A stretch of DNA of 35,526 bases from Verrucomicrobiota bacterium. Its GTDB lineage: Bacteria; Verrucomicrobiota; Kiritimatiellia; UBA8416. The notes below the pieces were generated by a model. The model ran no database searches and had not been told where the DNA came from. It worked only from the letters and a program-made list of their open reading frames with translations. Numbering within the stretch: the stretch's first letter is position 1; every line of letters begins with the position of its first letter. This document shows, one piece after another, positions 1 through 6,679 of the stretch. The translations under genes and the position numbers were made by a program. The DNA lies in NCBI GenBank assembly GCA_018645275.1, contig JABGOW010000254.1, positions 1 to 35,526 of the forward strand, given 5' to 3'.

Positions 1-230
1 AGACCTATGGGGGCCGGACGGGCCTCGTGGAGCGCGGCCAGTGCCGAGATATGGTCCATATGCCCGTGGGTCAGCATGTAGGCGGCGACATCGAGATGAC
101 GCTGCGCCAGTAAATTGAGAATAGCGTCCGGCTCGCTGCCCGGGTCAATGATGATCGCCTGGTTTAGTTCGCCCCAAACCACGATGCAGTTTTCCTGAAA
201 TGCTCCGACGACAATAGCCTCAATGTTCAT
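1..230 (-). CDS. Metallo-beta-lactamase-fold hydrolase (glyoxalase II-like), 5' part only
   Basis: Reading the minus strand from the ATG at 230 gives about 76 N-terminal residues before the window edge; the ORF track omits it because it has no stop. The peptide begins MNIEAIVVGAFQENC, contains the acidic turn IIDPGSEP, and carries THGHMDH, the HxHxDH di-metal site of the family. The 'F.ENCIVV ... IIDPG' opening is typical of the short cytosolic glyoxalase II/YcbL group of thioesterase-like hydrolases. Substrate cannot be deduced. It is divergent from the next gene, with 165 nt between them. The family is clear; the exact role is not. Confidence 0.85.
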   Translation of the reverse strand, partial: MNIEAIVVGAFQENCIVVWGELNQAIIIDPGSEPDAILNLLAQRHLDVAAYMLTHGHMDHISALAALHEARPAPIG

Positions 231-395
231 GGTGGCGACAAACCTACGGTGTGGGCTTCGTGAGTGCAAGCAGGTTTCTCGCTACCGGACGAAGCAACTC
301 AAGGATTCCGCTGAGGATCAGGGCGACCAAAGCCGACTTCGGCTTGACAGCGGCGTGTTTGCGGCGCAGATTGATTTCAGTTGGAAGGGGTCTCC

Positions 396-1214
396 ATGTC
401 GATCTTGTTTGTGCCATATTTGCTGGTGTTTGGCCTGCTCTGTCTTGGGTGGATCGTACCTCTCGTTATTGGCATCGTGAGGAAGCGGCGGGAGTTGAGC
501 GGCGGACTGGTGCTCATCATTCTTGGCGGCATTTGGGCCGTTCCCGGCATTAGCATTGCCGGACTTGTCATCTTCGCTATCTGTCAGTTTGCATCGCATG
601 AACCGATTCAGACGCAGACTTTTGATGCGGCAGAGCTTGAGGGCGACAGTGGTATCATTCGTTTGGCGTTCGCTGGAGATGCAACCCTTGAGGTCAGCAC
701 CACCAACGAGAATGGGCGGCTTGCGCTCAACGGCAGCAATGGCGTCATTGCCGCGCCGCTGGGGGAACTGACTCCATATCGCTTTGTCGGCAGGCAGGCA
801 GGTGATGATGGAAGCTGGATGGTGTCAGCCTATCTCGGTGACCGTCACGGCAAAGCGCTTCTCGTGACGCCGGATGAACCGGTGGTGTTTGAGGTTGGCC
901 CTCCGTTAACCGCTCAGATTTCCATCAAACAGAAGGCGGATCGACAGATCAGCCTCGACTTTTATCTGAAAGGGAGTGGAGCGGAGCGCTACACGATTAG
1001 AGGGCCAAAACGGCGGGAAACACCCCGTTTTGAGGTCCGCGATGAAGCGGGTGAAATCGTTCTATCAGGCGCTTTTGCCTATGGCTGAGGCGGCACCTGC
1101 AGGTATTCCGGGAGAATACCAGAATCGGTAGGCGGCACGCTGGCGGTGATTCCCATCTTTGATAGCGGGCCCTTTGAGGTGACAACGATCGAATCGACTT
1201 TTGAAGTGAAGTAG
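396..1214 (+). CDS. Membrane-anchored protein of unknown function with in-frame UGA (candidate selenoprotein)
   Basis: A conventional caller ends this gene at TGA 1086-1088, giving 230 residues. I start at ATG 396, not the track's TTG 381, because GAAGGGG lies 5-6 nt upstream. Two hydrophobic segments occupy roughly residues 3-25 and 33-60, followed by a soluble, beta-rich domain of about 170 residues. I do not recognise the family. The frame stays open after the TGA for 41 sense codons to TAG 1212-1214, and this tail looks like real protein (GGTCRYSGRIPE ... FDSGPFEV). The TAG is 4 nt before the GTG of the next gene, as in a coupled operon. Read through, the product has 272 residues with U231-G-G-T-C235, a possible Sec/Cys redox pair. 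Alternatives are a true stop with a fossil tail, or a sequencing error at a Cys/Trp codon. No Sec machinery lies in this window to support the call. Confidence 0.6.
1102..1120 (+). promoter_or_regulatory. Candidate bacterial SECIS hairpin
   Basis: GGTATTC (1102-1108) pairs perfectly with GAATACC (1114-1120) around the five-base loop CGGGA. There are 20 nt between the UGA and the loop, and the second loop base is G. From memory, published bacterial SECIS models require a short stem, a small apical loop with a G in its first two positions, and about 16-37 nt from UGA to loop; this hairpin meets all three. It lies inside the readthrough coding sequence, where bacterial SECIS elements belong. Function is inferred. 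Confidence 0.5.
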
Positions 1215-1218
1215 TAGT

Positions 1219-1911
1219 GTGAGTCAGCAGTCAAAAAGAACATTCAGAGTTGTCGCAGGGGTGCATATGGGGTTGCTCGTGTTTGCCCTTTTTCACGGCA
1301 GTGTTACGCATTTATTCGAACCCAGGCCTGAGCTTGTCACCCCCATTGATTTCGTTGTCGATGTAACCCCGCTTATGCCGGACGTTGCTGAGGTGTTTCC
1401 CGAGATCTCCGAGCCAGAGCCCGAGCCGGTTCCCATTCCGGAGCCCAAGACAATCCCTGAACCCTCGCCCATTCCGCCGAAAAAGCCGCCTCGTAAGAAG
1501 ATTGAGATCAGCCGAAAGAAGGTTCGACGTTCAGATAGGGTGAAGGCGCCCAAGCGGAAGCAGATGAGCGCGGAGGAGATTCAGAAACTCCTGGATGCCG
1601 GCGCGAAGGCGGGCAACTACACCTCGATTCCCGACGAGGACTCCCGGTGTCTTGCTCTGATTCAGCAGACACTCCATGCAGCGTGGGAGCAGCCCTCATC
1701 CGCGGCGGCCGGCGATGCGGTGGCCTTGCTCTGTGTCTCTTTCGAGCCAGATGGGCGGGTGCGCAGTGGCACGCTCAAGAAGAAGTCTGGAAGTGCGGCT
1801 CTTGATGCTTCTGTGCTCCAGGTTGCCAATGGCATCCACCGGATTCACGGGCTGACTCCCGATTTCATCCGGCGCCACGCCACGGTAACCATATCGTTTA
1901 AGGTCGATTGA
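1219..1911 (+). CDS. TonB/TolA-like energy transducer
   Basis: A protein of 230 residues starting at GTG 1219, with layout typical of TonB/TolA. There is a short cytoplasmic start, one N-terminal membrane anchor (about residues 9-30), then a long Pro/Glu then Pro/Lys/Arg periplasmic spacer (EPEPEPVPIPEP, PPKKPPRKK). A globular C-terminal domain of about 90 residues contains FEPDGRVRSGTLKKKSG and an ALDASVLQVA helix, as in TonB_C/TolA C-domains. It lies directly before tolB and pal, so a TolA role is more likely than siderophore uptake. No tolQ/tolR (exbB/exbD) motor genes are in the window. Its ribosome-binding site is weak, and the upstream readthrough stop is 4 nt away, which suggests translational coupling. 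Confidence 0.75.
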   Translation: MSQQSKRTFRVVAGVHMGLLVFALFHGSVTHLFEPRPELVTPIDFVVDVTPLMPDVAEVFPEISEPEPEPVPIPEPKTIPEPSPIPPKKPPRKKIEISRKKVRRSDRVKAPKRKQMSAEEIQKLLDAGAKAGNYTSIPDEDSRCLALIQQTLHAAWEQPSSAAAGDAVALLCVSFEPDGRVRSGTLKKKSGSAALDASVLQVANGIHRIHGLTPDFIRRHATVTISFKVD

Positions 1912-1938
1912 CTAGCCCTTTTGTGTCGGGGGTGGCAG

Positions 1939-2009
1939 AGATGCCTCGACAAGCTCGGCATGACAGAAAACCTTAGAAGACGGTCATCCTGAGCTTGTCG
2001 AAGGATCTT
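1939..2009. repeat. Palindromic intergenic repeat, copy 1 (GTCATCCTGAGC family)
   Basis: TCGACAAGCTCGGCATGAC (1946-1964) and GTCATCCTGAGCTTGTCGA (1983-2001) form a near-perfect inverted repeat with an 18-nt loop. Related sequence recurs at 27461-27530 (opposite orientation) and 33497-33577. Such REP-like palindromes are common in environmental bacterial genomes. Confidence 0.7.
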
Positions 2010-2094
2010 CGCCCCCGCTCTCCAGCAAGAGTTGGGGAATGTCAAAACCACTTTCCTGTTGTCTGGAGAGAGTCCATCCGTATATGGTGCCCCG

Positions 2095-3315
2095 ATGAAG
2101 TGTACATCCATTTACTACCCATTGGTTCTGGCGGCTATGCTCCTTGCGGGGCGAGTGGCTCTTGCTGAAGATATTCGGATCGTGAAGTCCGGTAGCGGAG
2201 GAAAGATCTCGCTCTCGCTCCAGGGCATGCGCGTTGGCGGGGGACATGCCGAGAAGCAGTTCTACTCGGTTCTGGAGCAGGATCTCGTCCGCTCTGGCTG
2301 GTTTGCCATCGTCAACAAGCCGACTTCAACGGTCCAGGCTGGCGGCTCTTGCACGCAGGAGGGCGGACGGCTTGCGGCGGCGTGTGATGTTAGAAATGCA
2401 CAGACCGGCAAACGCTATGTCTCCCGAGTCTACACGGAAACGCCAACGCGAAGCCGGGAACTGGCCCATACGGTTGCTGACGCCATCGTTGAGGCTGTTA
2501 AGAAGGTTTCTGGAATCGCCTCGACGCGGATTGTTCTGATTGGGTCAAAGGCTGGGAAGAAGGATCTCTTCGTCTGCGGTGCTGATGGTGCCGACATGGT
2601 TCAGTTAACGCGAGATGGCGCGCCCTGCCTCTCCCCCACGTGGAGTCCAAGAGGTGACAGTCTGTTCTACACCTCATTTCATCGCGGCTTTCCGGATATC
2701 TACCAGGTTCGTCTCGCGACGGGTAAGCGCGCGCGCGTGGTGTCGTATCCGGGGATCAATGCTGGCGCAGATGTATCTCCCGATGGTAAATCGCTGGCAT
2801 TAGCGCTCTCAAAAGATGGCAATCCTGAGCTCTACGTGCGAGATCTTCGCTCGGGGAGACTCACGCGCCTGACCAAAACGAGGTTCGCGGCTGAGGCGAG
2901 TCCTTCCTGGTCTCCCGACGGGCGACAGATTGCATTTGTTTCGGATTCGACAGGGTCTCCGCACATCTATGTTGTCAGTAGCAGCGGCGGAAAGGCAAAA
3001 CGCATCACGTTCCGGGGAAATGAGAACGTCTCTCCGGATTGGGGGGCTGACGGGCGAATCGCGTATAGTAGCCGCCGCTCCGGGCGCTATCATATCTGTG
3101 TTCTTGATCCCAAAACGCGCATCGAGACGCAGATGACAGCTGAGCACGTCGATCATGAGAATCCCTCGTGGGCTCCGGACGGTCGGCATATTGCCTACAC
3201 GCGTACACAGGGCCACAGCTCCGATGTCTATGTCCTTGACACGCTGGGAGACGCTCAAGTACGTTTAACGCAGTTTCAGGGGGACTGGTATGCCCCATCG
3301 TGGAGCCCGCTGTAG
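2095..3315 (+). CDS. tolB: Tol-Pal system beta-propeller protein TolB
   Basis: Periplasmic TolB links Pal and outer-membrane partners to the TolA motor complex for envelope constriction and stability. I use ATG 2095 (406 residues), not the track start at 2032, because it opens a clean Sec signal peptide (MKCTSIYYPLVLAAMLLAGRVALA). The N-terminal alpha/beta domain covers about residues 25-150. The C-terminal propeller repeats the TolB/WD40-like blade signature: SPTWSPRGDSLFYTS, VSPDGKSLALAL, SPSWSPDGRQIAFVSD, NPSWAPDGRHIAYTR, and a final APSWSPL. Length is close to the usual 400-430. It lies between the TonB/TolA-like gene and pal, the standard tol order. The 183-nt gap upstream holds a palindromic repeat. 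Confidence 0.93.
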   Translation: MKCTSIYYPLVLAAMLLAGRVALAEDIRIVKSGSGGKISLSLQGMRVGGGHAEKQFYSVLEQDLVRSGWFAIVNKPTSTVQAGGSCTQEGGRLAAACDVRNAQTGKRYVSRVYTETPTRSRELAHTVADAIVEAVKKVSGIASTRIVLIGSKAGKKDLFVCGADGADMVQLTRDGAPCLSPTWSPRGDSLFYTSFHRGFPDIYQVRLATGKRARVVSYPGINAGADVSPDGKSLALALSKDGNPELYVRDLRSGRLTRLTKTRFAAEASPSWSPDGRQIAFVSDSTGSPHIYVVSSSGGKAKRITFRGNENVSPDWGADGRIAYSSRRSGRYHICVLDPKTRIETQMTAEHVDHENPSWAPDGRHIAYTRTQGHSSDVYVLDTLGDAQVRLTQFQGDWYAPSWSPL

Positions 3316-3396
3316 GGGGTTGACCCAAGTCTCATAGTCGCGGGCTGAGGAATGGCCCATTCGTGGATTTTTATAAGTAGTTCCGAAGGAGATGTG

Positions 3397-3939
3397 ATGA
3401 ACAAGTTGATTGTAAGTGGTGTATGGAGTGTTGTTGTGTGTGGCCTGTTCGTCATGGGTGGCACGGGGTGTAAATCAGATGATGACGAACTGGGGCTGCT
3501 CGGTGATGATGATGTCCTGATTCCGATGGGCGTAGATGGCAGCGGTGGAGAGTACGAACTGGCGTCCCGTAGCGATACGCTGGGCGATGCAAATCGCGTC
3601 ACCGACGTCTCGTTTGAAAACGTCTCGTTCGCTTTTGACAGTTACCAGATTGCCGGTTCCGAACGCGGCAAGATCGAGAGGGTTGCGGACTACCTGGTTG
3701 GCAATCCACAGGTCACGGTTGTCGTTGACGGGCATGGTGATGAACGGGGTAGCCGTGAGTATAACCTCTCTTTGGGTGAGCATCGTGCGCTGGCCATTCG
3801 TGCCTATCTGATCTCACTGGGGGTAGCCGGAAATCGCGTGCAGACCCGCAGTTTTGGCGAAGAACAGCCGCTTGATCCAGGCCATGGCGAGTCTGCATGG
3901 CGTATGAATCGCCGCGGCGAATTCGCACTCTACCAGTAG
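3397..3939 (+). CDS. pal: Peptidoglycan-associated lipoprotein Pal (OmpA-like)
   Basis: Pal anchors the outer membrane to peptidoglycan and cycles with TolB. ATG 3397 is chosen over the track start 3352 because AAGGAG ends 5 nt upstream. The product has 180 residues. It has a hydrophobic signal with an imperfect lipobox ending GGTGC (about Cys24), an acidic linker, then the OmpA C-terminal domain from about residue 68: FAFDSYQI, VVDGHGDERGSREYNLSLGEHRA, and RVQTRSFGEEQP. The GHGDERG.REYN.SLG stretch is the Pal-type peptidoglycan-binding signature; Pal more often has GHTDERG, so Thr is Gly here. It follows tolB by 81 nt. Confidence 0.92.
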   Translation: MNKLIVSGVWSVVVCGLFVMGGTGCKSDDDELGLLGDDDVLIPMGVDGSGGEYELASRSDTLGDANRVTDVSFENVSFAFDSYQIAGSERGKIERVADYLVGNPQVTVVVDGHGDERGSREYNLSLGEHRALAIRAYLISLGVAGNRVQTRSFGEEQPLDPGHGESAWRMNRRGEFALYQ

Positions 3940-3979
3940 ATGCTGCGCGCCGACATTGTCGTGAGGCGGTCATACGGTT

Positions 3980-4354
3980 ATGTGTTTTAGCTTCCCGCTT
4001 GCTTTTCTTTCCGGGTCGCCAGGCCCGATGGAACTGATCGTCATCTTTGTGGCGGTCCTCGTTCTGTTTGGTCCCCGCCGACTTCCTGAAATTGCCAAAA
4101 TGATTGGCAAGACACTTCAGGAGCTACGGCGAGCTTCCGAGGATTTTAAGGACCAGGTCCTTTCGATCGAGCCCGTCGAGCGTGAAGACGTCAGTGGCGA
4201 TTCGACTGACGCCGGTATCGACGAACAGGGCATGGATCCCGATCTAGACCTCCATAGCGGGGATTGGGACGGGGAAGGCGATGAGGCGGAGGCTGTCCCG
4301 CAGGATGAAGAGGATGTTGAGAGGGGTGAGGCGTCCGATGACCTTGCAGGATGA
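3980..4354 (+). CDS. tatA: Twin-arginine translocase subunit TatA/TatB
   Basis: A small Tat pore subunit of 124 residues. One N-terminal membrane helix (MELIVIFVAVLVLFGPRRLP) is followed at once by an amphipathic helix (EIAKMIGKTLQELRRASEDF), with the invariant FGP hinge between them. A very acidic, probably unstructured tail (DLDLHSGDWDGEGDEAEA) follows. The extra 16 residues before MELIVIF suggest either ATG 3980 or the internal ATG 4028 as start; I keep 3980 because a short leader ending in PGP before MEL fits relatives I recall. It overlaps tatC by 17 nt, so the two are probably coupled. TatA and TatB cannot be separated by eye. Confidence 0.88.
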   Translation: MCFSFPLAFLSGSPGPMELIVIFVAVLVLFGPRRLPEIAKMIGKTLQELRRASEDFKDQVLSIEPVEREDVSGDSTDAGIDEQGMDPDLDLHSGDWDGEGDEAEAVPQDEEDVERGEASDDLAG

Positions 4355-5099
4355 GCATGTGGATGCGGCCACCAAGCCGTTTGTGGAGCATCTGGATGAT
4401 CTGCGCAAGACGGTGCTTTGGATCGCCGGACTCTTGTCCTCAGGCATTCTAATTGCCATTCCGCTGGCTCCCTACATTCTCAAGTGGCTCAAGATTCCAT
4501 ACTACCAGGCGAGACTCGATGAGGTCGTGCCGCTTGCGGTGAATCAGGTGGGTGGTGGCCTCGCCATTGCCATGCGTGTCGTCATTTGGTCCGGACTTCT
4601 GATGAGTCTTCCGTTCGTGGTTTTGGCGGTCAGTCACTTCATTTTTCCAGGACTGAAGAAGCGCGAGAAACAGGCAATCGTTCGAGGCGCGGGTTTCTCG
4701 ATTGGGCTTTTCGTCGCCGGCGTCTGGATGGGCTATCGCTGGACGGTACCGATTGCGCTCCAAATGATGTCGCGCATTGAGGGGTGGATGGGAACCCCGG
4801 CGCAGTATTGGGAGACGCAGAGCTACGTTGGTTTCGTGCTCAAGCTTTTGATTGCTTTTGGGATCACCTTTCAGCTCCCCGTTGTGCTTCTGGTGTTGGG
4901 GAATATGGGGCTTATCTCATCTGCGCAGCTTCGCGACAAGCGTCGGCATGTTGTCGTGGGCCTGATGGTCCTTGCGATGTTCCTCACGCCCTCTGATCCC
5001 TTTACGATGCTCCTGATGGCCGCTCCGTTGGTTGTACTCTACGAGTCTTGCATTTGGCTGATCTGGGCCAAGGAACGCAAGAACCGGGACGACGCCTAG
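4338..5099 (+). CDS. tatC: Twin-arginine translocase receptor subunit TatC
   Basis: TatC binds the twin-arginine signal peptide of folded exported proteins. ATG 4338 gives 253 residues opening with the family signature KPFVEHLDDLRKTV (usually F..HL.ELR.R); the track start at 4281 lies inside tatA. Six hydrophobic segments are visible (for example VLWIAGLLSSGILIAIPLA, IWSGLLMSLPFVVLAVSHF, IGLFVAGVWMGY, FVLKLLIAFGITFQLPVVL). SHFIFPGLKKREK matches the conserved F..PGL...E segment, and LTPSDPFTMLLMAAPLVVLYE matches the late PD/TQ..LA.P...LYE segment. A purine-rich GAGGGGTGAGG precedes the start. Placement after tol-pal makes an envelope-biogenesis cluster. Confidence 0.93.
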   Translation: MTLQDEHVDAATKPFVEHLDDLRKTVLWIAGLLSSGILIAIPLAPYILKWLKIPYYQARLDEVVPLAVNQVGGGLAIAMRVVIWSGLLMSLPFVVLAVSHFIFPGLKKREKQAIVRGAGFSIGLFVAGVWMGYRWTVPIALQMMSRIEGWMGTPAQYWETQSYVGFVLKLLIAFGITFQLPVVLLVLGNMGLISSAQLRDKRRHVVVGLMVLAMFLTPSDPFTMLLMAAPLVVLYESCIWLIWAKERKNRDDA

Positions 5100-5266
5100 T
5101 TAGCGGACAACGCGCCAGAGGTGCCTCGACGCGGCTTCGCCAGAAGGCTACGCTGGGAAGTCCACGCTCCGCATGATAACTCCTTATGGAGGGCAAGGCG
5201 AAAAGCGGGGCAAGTTCAAGAACGGTAGCGGGTTGTCCATTGGCAGGCGGTGTGGTACTGTGCTTT

Positions 5267-6082
5267 ATGATGTTACGCCATAGATTTCGTGTTGTCCTCT
5301 GGGGGTGCATGGCTCTTGTTGTCGCGGCAATCGCTGCCGAGGAGTCCTGGGATGAGCTTCGCGATTGCCAACTTATTTCGCATGCGGGCAATGACGCCGA
5401 CAGCTTCCACGTGCAGCATAGAGATGACCACTATATCTTCCGGATCTGCTTTGTAGATTCCCCGGAAACGAGCCGAGCGATTCCGCACCGTATTACGGAG
5501 CAGGCATTGTGGTGGAGCGTTACCGAGGACGACGTGCTCATGCACGGAAAAGACGCTACGGAGTTCACTCAGGACTTCTTGAAGGATGGCTTCACGGTCC
5601 AAACGCAGTATAAGGATGCCCGCGGTCAAAGCGCGATGAAGCGCAACTTTGCCATGATTCGTGTGGATGGAAGGTATCTTTCTGAAGCACTGGTTGAGAA
5701 TGGTTGGGGTAGGGCATATGGTTATCTGCCGGATCTCCCGGATGGGTCCTCACGCTGGACCTATCGAGAGCACCTTCAGGCTCTGGAATCGCGCGCAAAG
5801 TCGGACCGAAAGGGAGTGTGGAGTACGTCCGTTCTTACCGCGACACCCAACGCAATGCCAGGCGGTGAGGAGTCGGAGGTGCCACCGGGAAAGACCATCA
5901 CGCTGGCACGTCCTGCAGCGCTCTATTCGGGTGGGCCATCCGCGCATTTCCTGGGAACGCTAAAGGTTGGAACCGACGTGTTGGTGTTGGATCAGCCTCC
6001 TGCCAGGATGCAGAGGGTGCGCGCGCCCTTTCACGACCGCATCGTCGAGGGGCAGTGTCGGGTGCGGGATCTAGGGTTGTGA
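5267..6082 (+). CDS. Secreted staphylococcal-nuclease-like protein with C-terminal SH3-like region
   Basis: The start is uncertain. ATG 5267 or 5270 gives an export signal (MMLRHRFRVVLWGCMALVVAAIAA), and the track start 5186 would bury it, so I prefer 5267 (271 residues). The SNase fold spans about residues 35-180. RICFVDSPE holds the Arg and Glu equivalents of the nuclease active site, HGKDATEFTQDFL matches the G..A..F helix, and MKRNFAMIRVDGRYLSEALVENGWGRAY supplies the second Arg and the L...G.A. motif. All key residues therefore appear present, implying calcium-type cleavage of DNA/RNA outside the cytoplasm. The last ~60 residues (ITLARPAALYSG ... GTDVLVLD) resemble a bacterial SH3 domain, perhaps wall-binding. 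No clear ribosome-binding site is seen. Confidence 0.8.
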   Translation: MMLRHRFRVVLWGCMALVVAAIAAEESWDELRDCQLISHAGNDADSFHVQHRDDHYIFRICFVDSPETSRAIPHRITEQALWWSVTEDDVLMHGKDATEFTQDFLKDGFTVQTQYKDARGQSAMKRNFAMIRVDGRYLSEALVENGWGRAYGYLPDLPDGSSRWTYREHLQALESRAKSDRKGVWSTSVLTATPNAMPGGEESEVPPGKTITLARPAALYSGGPSAHFLGTLKVGTDVLVLDQPPARMQRVRAPFHDRIVEGQCRVRDLGL

Positions 6083-6094
6083 GAGAGGAGAGCC

Positions 6095-6679
6095 ATGTTT
6101 CCTGAGATTCATCTGCGGTTACCGGATTGGGTAGGGTCATTTTGCGAGGAGTGGAGTGCCCCATTCGTGGAGATAGATGATCGGGCTCAGTTTGTGATTG
6201 AGCTGGCACGGGCAAATGTTGCCCGCGGGACCGGCGGCCCCTTTGCCGCGGCTATCTTTGACTATGAGCGGAAGACGCTTGTTGCTCCGGGTGTCAACCT
6301 TGTGCTCTCGGCGAGCTGTTCTGCGGCTCATGCCGAGGTAGTCGCCATCATGATTGCCCAGCAGATTATGGGGACGCACGACCTTGGAGCGGAGGGGATC
6401 CCGATGCTGGAGCTCGTGAGCAGCACAGAACCGTGCGCGATGTGCATGGGAGCCTTGCCGTGGTCCGGGGTTCCTCGATTGGTCTGCTCTGCTCGAGGCG
6501 AGGATGCCATCGCGATCGGTTTTGACGAGGGCGCCAAACCGCAGCAGTGGCAGCACGAGTTGGAACAGCGGGGAATTGCGGTTGCGCGCGACGTGTGTCG
6601 TGAGGAAGCAACAGCGGTGTTGCGCGACTACGCGCAGGGCGGCGGACTGATCTACAACGGCCGCAGCCGCAATTCCTGA
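6095..6679 (+). CDS. Nucleoside/guanine deaminase-like protein (cytidine deaminase fold)
   Basis: A protein of 194 residues with both zinc motifs of the cytidine/deoxycytidylate deaminase superfamily: HAEVVAI (zinc His and catalytic Glu) and PCAMCMGALPWSGV (two zinc Cys). Insertions and length, and GGPFAAAIFDYERKTLVAPG upstream, fit the guanine deaminase/nucleoside deaminase branch better than tRNA adenosine deaminase TadA, which is shorter. The product is likely a cytosolic purine-salvage enzyme. GAGAGGAGAGCC precedes ATG 6095. It starts 12 nt after the nuclease gene, so the two may be co-transcribed; nuclease plus base deaminase would suit nucleic-acid scavenging (inference). Its 3' end overlaps the convergent comEC by 28 nt. 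Confidence 0.85.
   Translation: MFPEIHLRLPDWVGSFCEEWSAPFVEIDDRAQFVIELARANVARGTGGPFAAAIFDYERKTLVAPGVNLVLSASCSAAHAEVVAIMIAQQIMGTHDLGAEGIPMLELVSSTEPCAMCMGALPWSGVPRLVCSARGEDAIAIGFDEGAKPQQWQHELEQRGIAVARDVCREEATAVLRDYAQGGGLIYNGRSRNS

Noticed and set aside
344-372. TTGACA with 17-nt spacing to CAGATT upstream of the candidate selenoprotein gene
   Set aside because: The -35 match is perfect but the -10 is poor; could be chance.
5233-5261. Promoter-like TTGTCC - 17 nt - TACTGT before the nuclease gene
   Set aside because: Its predicted start would fall at the ATG itself and the match is weak; not strong enough to list.
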